DNA of 17,296 bases from Caldora sp. SIO3E6 (GCA_010672185.1 JAAHHL010000055.1:1-17296); one strand, 5' to 3'; positions 1 to 7,323 are shown, counted from the stretch's first letter. Made by a program: numbers and translations. Notes: generated by a model from the sequence alone, not told the origin.

Positions 1-128
1 TCCTCCGCTCCTCCGCTCCTCCGCTCCTCTGCTCCTCCGCTCCTCTGCTCCTCCGCTCCTCCGCTCCTCCGCTCCTCTGCTCCTCCGCTCCTCTGCTCCT
101 CCGCTCCTCCGCTCCTCCGCTCCCCCGC
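1..128. repeat. 8-bp tandem repeat array (TCCTCCGC)n with higher-order structure
   Basis: Sixteen head-to-tail copies of an 8-bp unit are seen. Most are TCCTCCGC, some are TCCTCTGC, and the last is TCCCCCGC. The variants are ordered: the series C,C,C,T,C,T occurs twice and then begins a third time, which gives a 48-bp higher-order unit. The array touches the window edge and may extend to the left. An 8-bp period does not preserve reading frame, so it is probably noncoding. Copy number is likely to vary between strains. Confidence 0.95.
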
Positions 129-237
129 TCCCCCTCCGACCCAATCCTTGTGAGCTAAATCTATAGTGATCCGAAATATCACTTATCCAGCATGTCCCTG
201 GCAAACTGTAGGATTTATTTAATACTCGCAGTGATTT

Positions 238-255
238 GAAGAGGTATCTAAAACT
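238..255 (+). promoter_or_regulatory. Probable ribosome binding site and leader end of the transketolase-like gene
   Basis: The purine stretch GAAGAGG lies about 11 bases before the ATG at 256. The A/T-rich stretch TATTTAATACT just upstream (about 215-225) could be a -10 region, but no convincing -35 partner is visible, so no promoter is assigned. The site supports the ATG at 256 as the start. Confidence 0.45.
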
Positions 256-2454
256 ATGACCATTGCTAGCGCAACTCCTGCTTTTTGTCAAGGAATTCAG
301 TATTTCGGTAAAGCGCTGCCTGGGTTGGAGAAATATGGGCAACAACCAGCGATCGCTCCATCTCAATTGGCGATCGCTTCTCCCTCTGACCCCGCTGCGG
401 TATTCCAAACTTTACTGGCGGCTGATGCTCTGCGCTACTTGACTCTACAAGTGACTGCGACTAAAGCCTCTGGACACCCAGGAGGATTTGCCAGTATTGC
501 CGACGCGATCGCTTCTTTGGTAATGCTTGGTCACAAAAACATTATTACGGAAGTAGGTCACCACGCCCCTGGTTTCTACAGTAATATGTTTCTCGACCGT
601 TCCCTAGAAGACATGGGTATTACTAATGTGGAACAAATGGGGGAACGCTTCCGGGAAATGGACGGACTGCTAGGGCATCTTTCCGGTCAAATTCCGGGAC
701 TGCTCAATCCCGCTGGTCCTTTGGGACAAGGGCAACATTTTGCGATGGCGGGAGCCCTGCTGCACCGAGATCTGCTATTTCCTGTAACTATTGGCGACGG
801 TGGTATTGGTGAACCCTATATTATGAGTAGCTTTGGTCACTTCCACACTGCTTATCCAGAAGTCACTAACTTCCTTCCTATTTTGGTGTGGAACGGCTAC
901 AGCCAGGAACACCACAGTATGGTTTCCACTAAGCAAAATGAAGAGATGATTGCCTATTGGGAAGGCAACGGCTTTCAAGAAATTATTCTAGTCAATGCCA
1001 AAGACTACGACGATGCCAACCAACCAGGGGATTATGTCGATAGCACCGAATTTTCCTGGGAGAAACGCTTAGAGTTTACCCAAGCTGTCTTAGAAGCAAC
1101 CGATAAGGCTGCAAAATCCGCATTGAGTGGCAAACTTACCGTACTTATTGTTAAACAGCTCAAAGGTGCAGGAGTTCACAAACGGGGTGCAAAATCCCAT
1201 AACCTTTACCCAGGAGACACTCTAGAAAAAGACTATATTGTCAGTGCCTTAAAAACTCGTGCTTTGTCCCCCGAAGCTTGGGAATTGGTGCGAAGCAACT
1301 TTGAGCGCTCAGCAGGGGGTCCGGCATCCCAAAAAGTAGTGACAGAAAAAGAATTGCCCCTGCCAGATTTAGGTGAATTGCCCTTGGAGGAATTTCCAGT
1401 TAAGGGAGACAAGCAAGTCGCAACAACTGCAATGGGGAAATTAGTTGGCCATGTGGGACAAAAAGACCCCAATTTCGTCGTTTCCAATGCTGATGGCAAT
1501 GCTGCTTCTGGGATTAATAATATTAATATTGCCCTCAAAATCATTCACCCCACCCCTGATGAAGCTTACTTCCAAGGCCCCAAGGGTCAGGTTTATGAGC
1601 CTTTGAGTGAAGATGCCTGTGCTGGTTTAGCTGTTGGTTTAGCGTTGTTTGGTGCTCGTACCCTTTGGTGTTCTTATGAATCCTTTGCCATTAACGGCTT
1701 ACCTATTTGGCAAACAGTAACTCAAGCGATGGCAGAATTGCGTCGCCCTACCCCTTCTACAATTACTCTATTTACTGCTGGAGCCTTAGAACAAGGGCGC
1801 AATGGTTGGACTCACCAGCGTCCTGAAATCGAGAATTACTTTGCTGCTATGATGCGCAATGGCAATATTTTCCCTCTGTTCCCCACTGATGCCAATAGTA
1901 TCCAAGCTTGCTACGATTGGGCGCTGACGACTAAGAATAAGGGAATTACGATTACTGCTAGTAAGTCACCTTTACCTGTGCGCACTACCTTTGAGCAAAC
2001 CCGTCAAGGACTCCAGGATGGTGGAATCGTGCTCCATGAAAGCGAAGGGAGCCAAAAAGTGGTGTTTGCGGTGATTGGGGATATGACCTTAATTCCTGTA
2101 TTTGATGCTGCAGTTAACCTAGAAGCTCAAGGCATTGGGGTACGGATTGTCTCAGTAATCAATCCCCGCCGCTTGTATCGTCCCGATGATACAGCTTCGC
2201 AAACCTGCACTGACGCTGATAATCACTTCCTGGATGATGAAGGGTTTGAGAAAATCTTTGGCGGTGATGCCTTGATTGGTGTGACTGGTGGTTCCAGTGC
2301 CATGCTAGAGCCAATTATGCTGCGGAGTAATTGCCGACGAGATACCTTTGCTTGGAAACGGGGTGAAACTGCTGCTAGTGCTGGTCAGATTATGGCATTT
2401 AATGGTATTACCGCTGAGGCTTTGGCAAAGCGTGCTGTTGAATTAGTTGGTTAA
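256..2454 (+). CDS. Thiamine-diphosphate enzyme, transketolase/phosphoketolase-like
   Basis: This 732-residue cytoplasmic enzyme has a transketolase-type fold order. The N-terminal ThDP-binding domain carries KASGHPGG (70-77), GPLGQG (154-159) and the Mg-ThDP motif GDGGIGE (180-186) with Asn about 30 residues later (WNG, 212-214). The second half has a pyrimidine-binding domain with LSEDACAG and CSYESF, and then a C-terminal domain. Some second-half segments (NGWTHQ, DANS near 630 and the VIGDM stretch) recall phosphoketolases more than classical transketolase. True transketolases are about 660-670 residues and phosphoketolases about 790-800, so the length is intermediate. Either role would use sugar phosphates of the pentose-phosphate/Calvin pathways. 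I recall a similar protein in Synechocystis (Sll0529) being discussed as a second phosphoketolase candidate, but I could not check this. Family membership is secure; the substrate is not. It appears monocistronic. Confidence 0.85.
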   Translation: MTIASATPAFCQGIQYFGKALPGLEKYGQQPAIAPSQLAIASPSDPAAVFQTLLAADALRYLTLQVTATKASGHPGGFASIADAIASLVMLGHKNIITEVGHHAPGFYSNMFLDRSLEDMGITNVEQMGERFREMDGLLGHLSGQIPGLLNPAGPLGQGQHFAMAGALLHRDLLFPVTIGDGGIGEPYIMSSFGHFHTAYPEVTNFLPILVWNGYSQEHHSMVSTKQNEEMIAYWEGNGFQEIILVNAKDYDDANQPGDYVDSTEFSWEKRLEFTQAVLEATDKAAKSALSGKLTVLIVKQLKGAGVHKRGAKSHNLYPGDTLEKDYIVSALKTRALSPEAWELVRSNFERSAGGPASQKVVTEKELPLPDLGELPLEEFPVKGDKQVATTAMGKLVGHVGQKDPNFVVSNADGNAASGINNINIALKIIHPTPDEAYFQGPKGQVYEPLSEDACAGLAVGLALFGARTLWCSYESFAINGLPIWQTVTQAMAELRRPTPSTITLFTAGALEQGRNGWTHQRPEIENYFAAMMRNGNIFPLFPTDANSIQACYDWALTTKNKGITITASKSPLPVRTTFEQTRQGLQDGGIVLHESEGSQKVVFAVIGDMTLIPVFDAAVNLEAQGIGVRIVSVINPRRLYRPDDTASQTCTDADNHFLDDEGFEKIFGGDALIGVTGGSSAMLEPIMLRSNCRRDTFAWKRGETAASAGQIMAFNGITAEALAKRAVELVG

Positions 2455-2467
2455 GACAAAGATTTTA

Positions 2468-2488
2468 GGGGCGTATGTAATATGCCCC
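2468..2488 (+). terminator. Hairpin just after the transketolase-like gene, possible terminator
   Basis: GGGGCGTAT and ATATGCCCC can pair (one G-T pair) around a 3-base loop, beginning 14 bases after the stop codon. Only a weak T-containing tail follows (ATTCTTGT), so it may be an inefficient Rho-independent terminator or simply an RNA-stabilising stem. Confidence 0.45.
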
Positions 2489-2535
2489 ATTCTTGTGCTA
2501 ACATGAGGATAATGGAACAGGTGTGCGCATATAGA

Positions 2536-2685
2536 CTATTCTTTGTTAAGAAACCACAGAGGCACAGAGGACACAAAGAGAAGTGCGATCGCAACCGCAT
2601 AATTCTGGTTAGCCACAGCTAATTGGGTAAACTGCTCGTCAGTCAGTTTGAGGACAGATGGTAAGTTGAGGGTTAAAGCGCTCAT
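2536..2685 (-). pseudogene. Uma2-family (DUF820) N-terminal remnant
   Basis: On the minus strand an ATG at 2685 opens a 49-codon frame ending with TAG at 2536-2538. The first ~28 residues (MSALTLNLPSVLKLTDEQF, then TQLAVANQN) look like the start of cyanobacterial Uma2 proteins, a PD-(D/E)XK endonuclease-like family of about 190-220 residues that is very abundant in these genomes. Similarity stops after the AxANxN stretch. The rest of the frame reads through a dispersed repeat (CACAGAGGCACAGAGG) and then stops. No catalytic residues are left. I see it as a truncated pseudogene whose 3' part was replaced by the repeat. The family assignment is by eye from a short stretch. Confidence 0.6.
2551..2582. 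repeat. Dispersed repeat 'ACCACAGAGGCACAGAGG', copy A
   Basis: AACCACAGAGGCACAGAGG at 2552-2570 is repeated exactly at 16214-16232, and both copies are followed by a similar ACACA/GAGA-rich tail. This is a familiar intergenic repeat type in cyanobacteria. Here it forms the broken end of the Uma2 remnant. Confidence 0.75.
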
Positions 2686-2739
2686 ATTAATTCAAATCCT
2701 CGTTAGCTAATCTTTACATTGCATACGCCCTATCCAAGA

Positions 2740-2803
2740 ATGTAGTGTGAGCATCTTGCTCACTATTGGTTGAGCGTTAACAGGCAAGATGCCTGTTCCA
2801 CAA
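2740..2803. repeat. Palindromic intergenic repeat (GAGCATCTTGCTC / GGCAAGATGCC)
   Basis: Two inverted segments, GAGCATCTTGCTCAC (about 2749-2763) and CAGGCAAGATGCCTG (about 2780-2794), are complementary through AGCATCTTGC / GCAAGATGC. They flank about 20 bases. The pattern resembles a common cyanobacterial noncoding repeat and has no coding potential. Confidence 0.65.
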
Positions 2804-2904
2804 TTGCTGTAACTATTCGGTTAAATACTCTACAGCATTTCTATTTTTTTCCTTCTTGAAAGAAGGGGCTTGTGACCTGAATTAATCAATTAAAAATTGC
2901 CTAT

Positions 2905-2935
2905 GAATGAATTTTGAATTTTGAATTTTGAATTC
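2905..2935. repeat. TGAATTTT short tandem repeat
   Basis: Three to four consecutive GAATTTT(T) units end in GAATTC. This is a simple A/T-rich intergenic repeat with no function visible. Confidence 0.8.
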
Positions 2936-2969
2936 AAAAAATGGTCAAACCTCAAAGTCCCCTAAACAT

Positions 2970-3047
2970 GTAGGTTGGGTGTAACGGAGTGAAACCCAAC
3001 GCAACACAGTCCGGTGTTGGGTTTCGCTATCGCTACACCCAACCTAC
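2970..3047. mobile_element. MITE-like palindromic element, 78 bp
   Basis: The terminal arms GTAGGTTGGGTGTA and TACACCCAACCTAC are perfect inverted complements, 14 bp each. Inside them a second inverted pair (GAAACCCAAC / GTTGGGTTTC) flanks a short loop. The element would fold into one long hairpin. It is a widespread cyanobacterial intergenic palindrome type, probably non-autonomous and mobilised in trans. No target-site duplication is evident. Confidence 0.8.
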
Positions 3048-3058
3048 TTATTCCCTCA

Positions 3059-3100
3059 TTTTAGCTGGGTCACGTCACTAGTGGTGCGACACAGCTAAAA
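3059..3100. repeat. Imperfect palindrome with TTTTAGCTG / CAGCTAAAA arms
   Basis: Perfect 9-bp arms at 3059-3067 and 3092-3100 enclose 24 bases that contain the inner palindrome CACTAGTG. It follows the 78-bp MITE-like element within 12 bases, so the two may be one composite unit. It has no U-tract and no adjacent gene end, so a terminator role is unlikely. Confidence 0.6.
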
Positions 3101-3170
3101 ATGTGGAATAGATTTTTGGCTTAAATCCTTGATTTATAAGCATTATAACCGATAGGATAAATTCTTAATG

Positions 3171-3210
3171 CCTTCTTACTTGTTACTTTTTACTTGTTAC
3201 TTTTTACTTC
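3171..3210. repeat. Short direct repeat TTGTTACTTTTTAC x2
   Basis: Two adjacent 15-bp copies of TACTTGTTACTTTTT are seen, followed by a partial third. It is pyrimidine-rich on this strand. Nothing indicates a function. Confidence 0.7.
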
Positions 3211-3257
3211 CCTACCCGTTTCTAACCCACCATTTTAGGTGTGTCAGTCCACTAGAG

Positions 3258-3335
3258 TGCGATCGCTTGCACCAAAAACGCGATCGCTTGGCAGCCAAAC
3301 TCAGGGAATTGGGTGTTGAGCCAGATCAACTTTAA
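3258..3335 (+). pseudogene. Uma2-family C-terminal remnant
   Basis: The plus frame from 3258 to the TAA at 3333-3335 reads DRLHQKRDRLAAKLRELGVE, then PDQL and stop. Uma2-family proteins commonly end in a basic coiled stretch followed by LAAxLRxLGxxPxxL, and this matches that tail closely. No start codon or upstream domain is present, so only the last ~25 codons survive. It is on the opposite strand from the N-terminal remnant at 2536-2685, so the two need not come from one gene. Two HIP1-like GCGATCGC-type sites lie inside it. The family is inferred from a short motif only. Confidence 0.5.
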
Positions 3336-3524
3336 ACTTATAAACAGTTCTTGACATTGCTCTGTCGTCAATTTAACGCGATTGTTCTTTCTCATAAACA
3401 AAGAAGCATCCCCTTTAACTTTTACAAACAAAAATTGATTTTTCGTCAATGCCTATATGAGATATTTTGTCAAATTTTATTACTGAATCGGTGTTCTAGA
3501 GCGAAAGCTGGTGGCGTTTAGAAA

Positions 3525-3608
3525 CCGTCGATTAGGGATGAGGGTTGAGAAGTCCGACTTCTTCAAGAAGTCGGACTTCTGAAATCTGGGACTCAACCCA
3601 CTCCTACA
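3525..3608. repeat. 84-bp dispersed hairpin repeat, copy 1
   Basis: The 84 bases match 13713-13796 with three mismatches that I counted. The core is a perfect 13-bp hairpin, GAAGTCCGACTTC / GAAGTCGGACTTC (3549-3561 and 3567-3579), with a 5-base loop. Outer arms GGGTTGAG and CTCAACCC flank the core. It is a candidate non-autonomous mobile or REP-like unit. Confidence 0.9.
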
Positions 3609-3718
3609 AGATTTTTCTGACTTTTTGCGTAAAAAGCTGACAAACAGCTGATACATATCATAGGAGCAAATCTCGCAAGATTTGACTTAGGAGCAATAAA
3701 ACCAGGAAAACTACAGCT

Positions 3719-3958
3719 ATGTTCGATAATACCTTTTCCGCTCCCGATACCATCAACCCCTCTGTCGGCGATAATTTACTGAACCAAGTAGGCGCGATCG
3801 CTAATCATCTTCTCACCTCAGATTACAACCATTTCTTAGTGGTAGGTGAGGTTTTAGGGAAATTTTCAGGTCGGTACAAGGCTTTTGAACTAATAGATAC
3901 CATTTCCACAGCACTTGGCGAAACCAAAATGATTGAAACCAAAGTCTGGCATGGCTGA
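3719..3958 (+). CDS. Small hypothetical protein, 79 aa
   Basis: The ATG at 3719 opens a 79-codon frame that I do not recognise. The predicted protein has no signal peptide and no membrane span. It has a mixed alpha/beta-looking central part (NHFLVVGEVLGKFSGRYKAF) and only one Trp, near the C terminus. A weak AGGA lies about 14 bases upstream. The ordinary codon-like composition and the HIP1 site inside (GGCGCGATCGCTAA) favour a real or recently real gene. Repeats surround it on both sides, and it could be a fragment of a larger gene. No operon partner is apparent: the next gene starts 317 bases later. Confidence 0.4.
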   Translation: MFDNTFSAPDTINPSVGDNLLNQVGAIANHLLTSDYNHFLVVGEVLGKFSGRYKAFELIDTISTALGETKMIETKVWHG

Positions 3959-4275
3959 CCTACTTATTCAGCAGACCCTTTAGAATCCCCGTCTTTTTAA
4001 AGCGGGGAGAACTCAAGTAGGTTCTCATCAGGGAGAAAATTATCAGATTTTCCGGAACTCTTTATAGCAAAGCCGAAGTTCAATAGGTGAGCATAAGTGA
4101 TTTACTCAGAAAAAATGTACCTATTGTAGGGTTTGTTAGCGTTTGCGCAGCATTCCTTAGGAAAGCGTAACGCACCGCATAGCCACCCAGTCAAAATTAC
4201 TCTGGCAAACTAATTTCAGCGTTTTTCCGCAAAATTAGGAACTATATCAGCCTTCTATCTAGAGTTAATATTGCC
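3959..4275. other. Gene-free spacer before the CHAT/STAND operon
   Basis: The 317-base spacer holds a stem-loop at 3987-4007 (separate entry) and a degenerate cyanobacterial repeat around 4135-4190 with the perfect small palindrome TTCCTTAGGAA (TTCCT/AGGAA). There is no convincing Shine-Dalgarno before the GTG at 4276. The operon promoter should lie here, but I cannot place it. Confidence 0.6.
3987..4007. repeat. CCCCG...CGGGG stem-loop, possible IS200/IS605-type end remnant
   Basis: CCCCG at 3987-3991 pairs with CGGGG at 4003-4007, with further A-T/G-T pairs inside a T/A-rich loop. Sequences of the form GAATCCCCGTCTT...GGGGAG are often found at ends of cyanobacterial IS200/IS605-family elements. 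No transposase is present here, so this is only a suggestion. It could instead act as a terminator for the small upstream ORF. Confidence 0.4.
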
Positions 4276-5088
4276 GTGGAAAAAATTCTAATTCTCACAG
4301 CCAATCCGAAGAATACAGACAAGCTGCGCTTGGATGAAGAAGTCCGAGAAATTCAGGTAAGTTTGGAACTTGCTAAAAAAAGAGAGCAATTTGAAGTTGT
4401 CACTCGTTGGGCATTACGGGTTGATGATTTGCCTCGTGCTTTGTTAGCTCATGAACCAAAAATTGTCCATTTTTCTGGGCATGGAGCAGGAGAAAACGGT
4501 TTAGTGGTGGAAAATAGTTCGGGGAAAATGCAACTAGTCACTACAGAATCACTGGCAGGGCTATTTGAGTTGTTTAAAGATAAGATTGAGTGTGTTCTCT
4601 TAAATGCCTGCTATTCCGAAAAACAAGCTGAAGCTATTCATCAGCATATTGATTGTGTAGTGGGGATGAATAAGGCAATTGGCGATCGCGCAGCAATCAA
4701 ATTTGCTGTGGGGTTTTATGACGCACTTGGGGCCGGAAAATCTTATACAGATGCTTATAAATTCGGTTGTAATGCCATTCGCTTAGAGGGAATTCCCGAG
4801 TCTCTAACGCCAGTTATCAAAATTCGCCCCAAAGTAGAGCCACCAATAGAGCCACCAATAAATCCTGTTGAACTAAGAGATCTCCTCAATCTGCTCAAAA
4901 AACTGCTACCATCGCAGTTTGAAGATGTCGTGTTCCAATACGGTGTAGATCCAGCTTACCTATCTTTAGGTACAGCACAAGCTCAACGGGCAACTGAAGT
5001 TGTTCGCTATGCACAACAGCAAGAAGGAGCAAGTCTTACTCAACTGAGTAGGGTTATCTACGAAGTTGCTCCACACCTCTTGAAGTAG
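4276..5088 (+). CDS. CHAT-domain caspase-like protease with C-terminal adaptor (EAD-like) domain
   Basis: This 270-residue cytoplasmic protein has a CHAT caspase-like domain at 1-185. The catalytic dyad is visible as His in HFSGHG (65-70, probably H69) and Cys in LLNACYS (108-114, C112). A proline-rich linker follows (KVEPPIEPPINP, about 186-197, encoded by a 12-bp direct repeat). A helical domain at 198-268 resembles effector-associated domains (EADs), the death-like adaptors described for bacterial STAND systems. That domain aligns by eye with the N terminus of the next protein, including LLN, the Q(F/L)E(D/E) core, the A..QxA/T segment and a final helix. The start is GTG without a clear Shine-Dalgarno. 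The next gene follows after 25 bases, so co-transcription is likely. Family knowledge says CHAT proteases cleave protein targets once a sensor activates them; the substrate here is unknown. Confidence 0.88.
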   Translation: MEKILILTANPKNTDKLRLDEEVREIQVSLELAKKREQFEVVTRWALRVDDLPRALLAHEPKIVHFSGHGAGENGLVVENSSGKMQLVTTESLAGLFELFKDKIECVLLNACYSEKQAEAIHQHIDCVVGMNKAIGDRAAIKFAVGFYDALGAGKSYTDAYKFGCNAIRLEGIPESLTPVIKIRPKVEPPIEPPINPVELRDLLNLLKKLLPSQFEDVVFQYGVDPAYLSLGTAQAQRATEVVRYAQQQEGASLTQLSRVIYEVAPHLLK

Positions 5089-5113
5089 TTCAATTTGAGG
5101 TAGTACAATAATT

Positions 5114-7321
5114 GTGGTTGATCGCAACAAACTCCTTAATCACCTGCAAGAACTCAGTGAAAGTCAGCTTGAAGAGTTATGTTTCCGTCTGGAAGTTGAC
5201 AAGTTTCATCTGAGATGGTCTGGAGTCGCCCGAAAACAGACGGCAATCGATTTAATTGAGTACTTGAAGCAAAAGAAGCAAGGACTGCAACGCTTGCAAG
5301 AACTCTTGGAATCCGAAAAATCAGATAAAGATTCTCTTCCAAAGTGTCCCTATCAAGGATTGTTTGCATTCCAAGAAAAACAGGCAGAGTTCTTCTTTGG
5401 ACGCTCTAAATTCACTAATGATTTAGTGCAAGCAGTTGGAAAACAGCCACTAGTAGCAGTAGTTGGTGCTTCGGGAAGTGGTAAGTCATCCCTGGTGTTG
5501 GCGGGATTACTACCTCGCTTGCGAAAGGAGGGAAACTGGCTAATTGAATCTTTTCGTCCTGAGAAACAACCGTTTAATCAACTAGCTGCCGCCTTGGTAC
5601 ATCAATTAGAACCAGAACTTGGCAAAAGCGATCGCATCAATAAAGCGATTAATTTAGCCAATACCATTAGGCAACATGGATTTACCTATGTTCTTTCAGA
5701 GATTCTCAAGGAGCATCCCCAAAAAAAGTTGCTGTTAGTGGTGGATCAGTTTGAGGAACTTTATACTTTCTGTTCCGAGGAAGAGTGTAAGTGCTTTATT
5801 GATGTTCTGTTAGCTGGAATTAAAGACTCTCTGGGACTTAAGGTGGTTTTGACCCTTCGAGCCGACTTTTGTGGACAAGCCTACAGCTACCGTCCCCTTG
5901 TTGATGCTTTACAAAGTGCGGACTTAAAGCTAAGTTCGATGAATGAGTTAGAGTTGCAGGAGGCAATTGAAAAGCCTGCTAAATTAAAGGAAGTGCAATT
6001 AGAGGACAAACTCACCGAAAAACTCCTAAAAGATGTTAAGCAGGAACCGGGAAATTTACCTCTACTGCAATTTGCCCTCACCGAACTTTGGAAAAAGCAG
6101 CGTCAGAGAACTTTAACCCATCAAGCATATGCAGAAATTGGTGGAGTGGCAAAAGCGCTGGCAAACCATGCAGAAGCTGTTTACGCTAAGTTAAATCCGG
6201 CGCAGCAGAAGCAAGCACAACGCATCTTTTTACAATTGTTGCATCCGGGGGAAGGAACCGAGGATACCCGACGTTTGGCTACCCGTGGGGAGGTAGGAAA
6301 AAATAACTGGGATTTGGTAACTCATTTGGCAGGCTCAGAAGCCAGACTAGTGGTGACAGGACAGAATAAGCAAACAGAAGAGCAGACAGTCGAGATTGTC
6401 CATGAAGCATTATTGCGAGAGTGGCAACAACTTCGAGACTGGATAAAAAGTGATCGCACCTTTCGCGTTTGGCAGGAGGAGTTGCGCTCTAGGTGTCGTC
6501 ACTGGGAACAAAACAAGGAGAACAAAGAGGATTTATTAACGGGTTCTTTTTTAAAAGTAGCGGAAGTTTGGCTCAATGAGCGTAAAGCTGACTTGAGTCC
6601 CAAGGATCAGGAATTTATTCAGCTAAGTTTGAAATTGCGCGATCGTACAAAAAGAGTAGAGCGAAATATTCGTTTTGGAGTTGCTACCGTGGGTTTGAGT
6701 ATTGTTTTCGGTGCTCTCTTTTTCGTAGGACTTCCTAGGTCAGCTACTTTCTTTTACGACCGTGGTTTCTATAAGTTAGAATCTGGTCAAGCAAAAGATG
6801 CGATACAAGACTTTAATCTAGCACTAAGAATGCAGCCAAATTTGCCTATGGTTCTTTATAGTAGAGGAAAAGCTTATGAAGCTATCAAAGATTTCGATTC
6901 TGCCATAGAAGACCATGAAAGTGCTATGAGGAAAGGTTATGTCCCAGCCTATATTGACCTAGCTCGCTTACAAATCACACATATTAAGGATTATACCGAA
7001 GCGAATAAACTCCTTGAACAAGCTAGACCATTAAAAAAAGACCAGGCAACAGAATATAGTCTACTCAAGAATTTAGGTTGGGCACAATGGAAGTTAGGTA
7101 AATATAGTGAGGCTGATATCAATCTTCGGAAAGCCATAAGCTTAGATGAAGAACGAGGATCTGCTTACTGCTTACTAGCACAAGTGCTAGAAAAAATGTC
7201 CAAAGCAGAAGCAGATAAACAGTGGAAAAAATGTTTGAATTTGGGTGCTTCTGAGCATCCAGATGAAAATAAATGGATTAAATTAGCAGAATCAAAAATA
7301 ACAAACAAGAAGATTAATTAA
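5114..7321 (+). CDS. EAD - nSTAND1 NTPase - transmembrane - TPR sensor protein
   Basis: This is a 735-residue protein. Residues 1-66 form an EAD-like helical adaptor similar to the C terminus of the preceding CHAT protease. CPYQGL (78-83) opens an nSTAND1-type P-loop NTPase, with FFGR (94-97), Walker A GASGSGKSS (118-126), Walker B LLLVVDQFEE (206-215), an LTLRADF sensor-like strand (246-252) and the family signature VEIVHEALLREW (427-438). A single hydrophobic span at about 519-540 is preceded by a basic run (RTKRVERNIR). By the positive-inside rule this keeps the NTPase cytoplasmic and puts the C-terminal TPR-like repeats (544-700) outside. The start is GTG at 5114 and no strong ribosome site is visible. 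Family logic suggests a ligand-gated oligomerising switch that recruits the protease. WD40 or TPR C termini are the usual sensor parts of such proteins. Confidence 0.88.
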   Translation: MVDRNKLLNHLQELSESQLEELCFRLEVDKFHLRWSGVARKQTAIDLIEYLKQKKQGLQRLQELLESEKSDKDSLPKCPYQGLFAFQEKQAEFFFGRSKFTNDLVQAVGKQPLVAVVGASGSGKSSLVLAGLLPRLRKEGNWLIESFRPEKQPFNQLAAALVHQLEPELGKSDRINKAINLANTIRQHGFTYVLSEILKEHPQKKLLLVVDQFEELYTFCSEEECKCFIDVLLAGIKDSLGLKVVLTLRADFCGQAYSYRPLVDALQSADLKLSSMNELELQEAIEKPAKLKEVQLEDKLTEKLLKDVKQEPGNLPLLQFALTELWKKQRQRTLTHQAYAEIGGVAKALANHAEAVYAKLNPAQQKQAQRIFLQLLHPGEGTEDTRRLATRGEVGKNNWDLVTHLAGSEARLVVTGQNKQTEEQTVEIVHEALLREWQQLRDWIKSDRTFRVWQEELRSRCRHWEQNKENKEDLLTGSFLKVAEVWLNERKADLSPKDQEFIQLSLKLRDRTKRVERNIRFGVATVGLSIVFGALFFVGLPRSATFFYDRGFYKLESGQAKDAIQDFNLALRMQPNLPMVLYSRGKAYEAIKDFDSAIEDHESAMRKGYVPAYIDLARLQITHIKDYTEANKLLEQARPLKKDQATEYSLLKNLGWAQWKLGKYSEADINLRKAISLDEERGSAYCLLAQVLEKMSKAEADKQWKKCLNLGASEHPDENKWIKLAESKITNKKIN

Positions 7322-7323
7322 TT

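Noticed and set aside
1..128. 8-bp array considered as coding repeat
   Set aside because: An 8-bp period shifts frame every unit. No family start or stop context is visible, although a 24-bp (8-codon) reading cannot be formally excluded because the left edge is missing.
3252..3449. 65-codon minus-strand frame
   Set aside because: It overlaps the Uma2-like C-terminal remnant on the other strand, has no ribosome site, and its composition gives no family signal.
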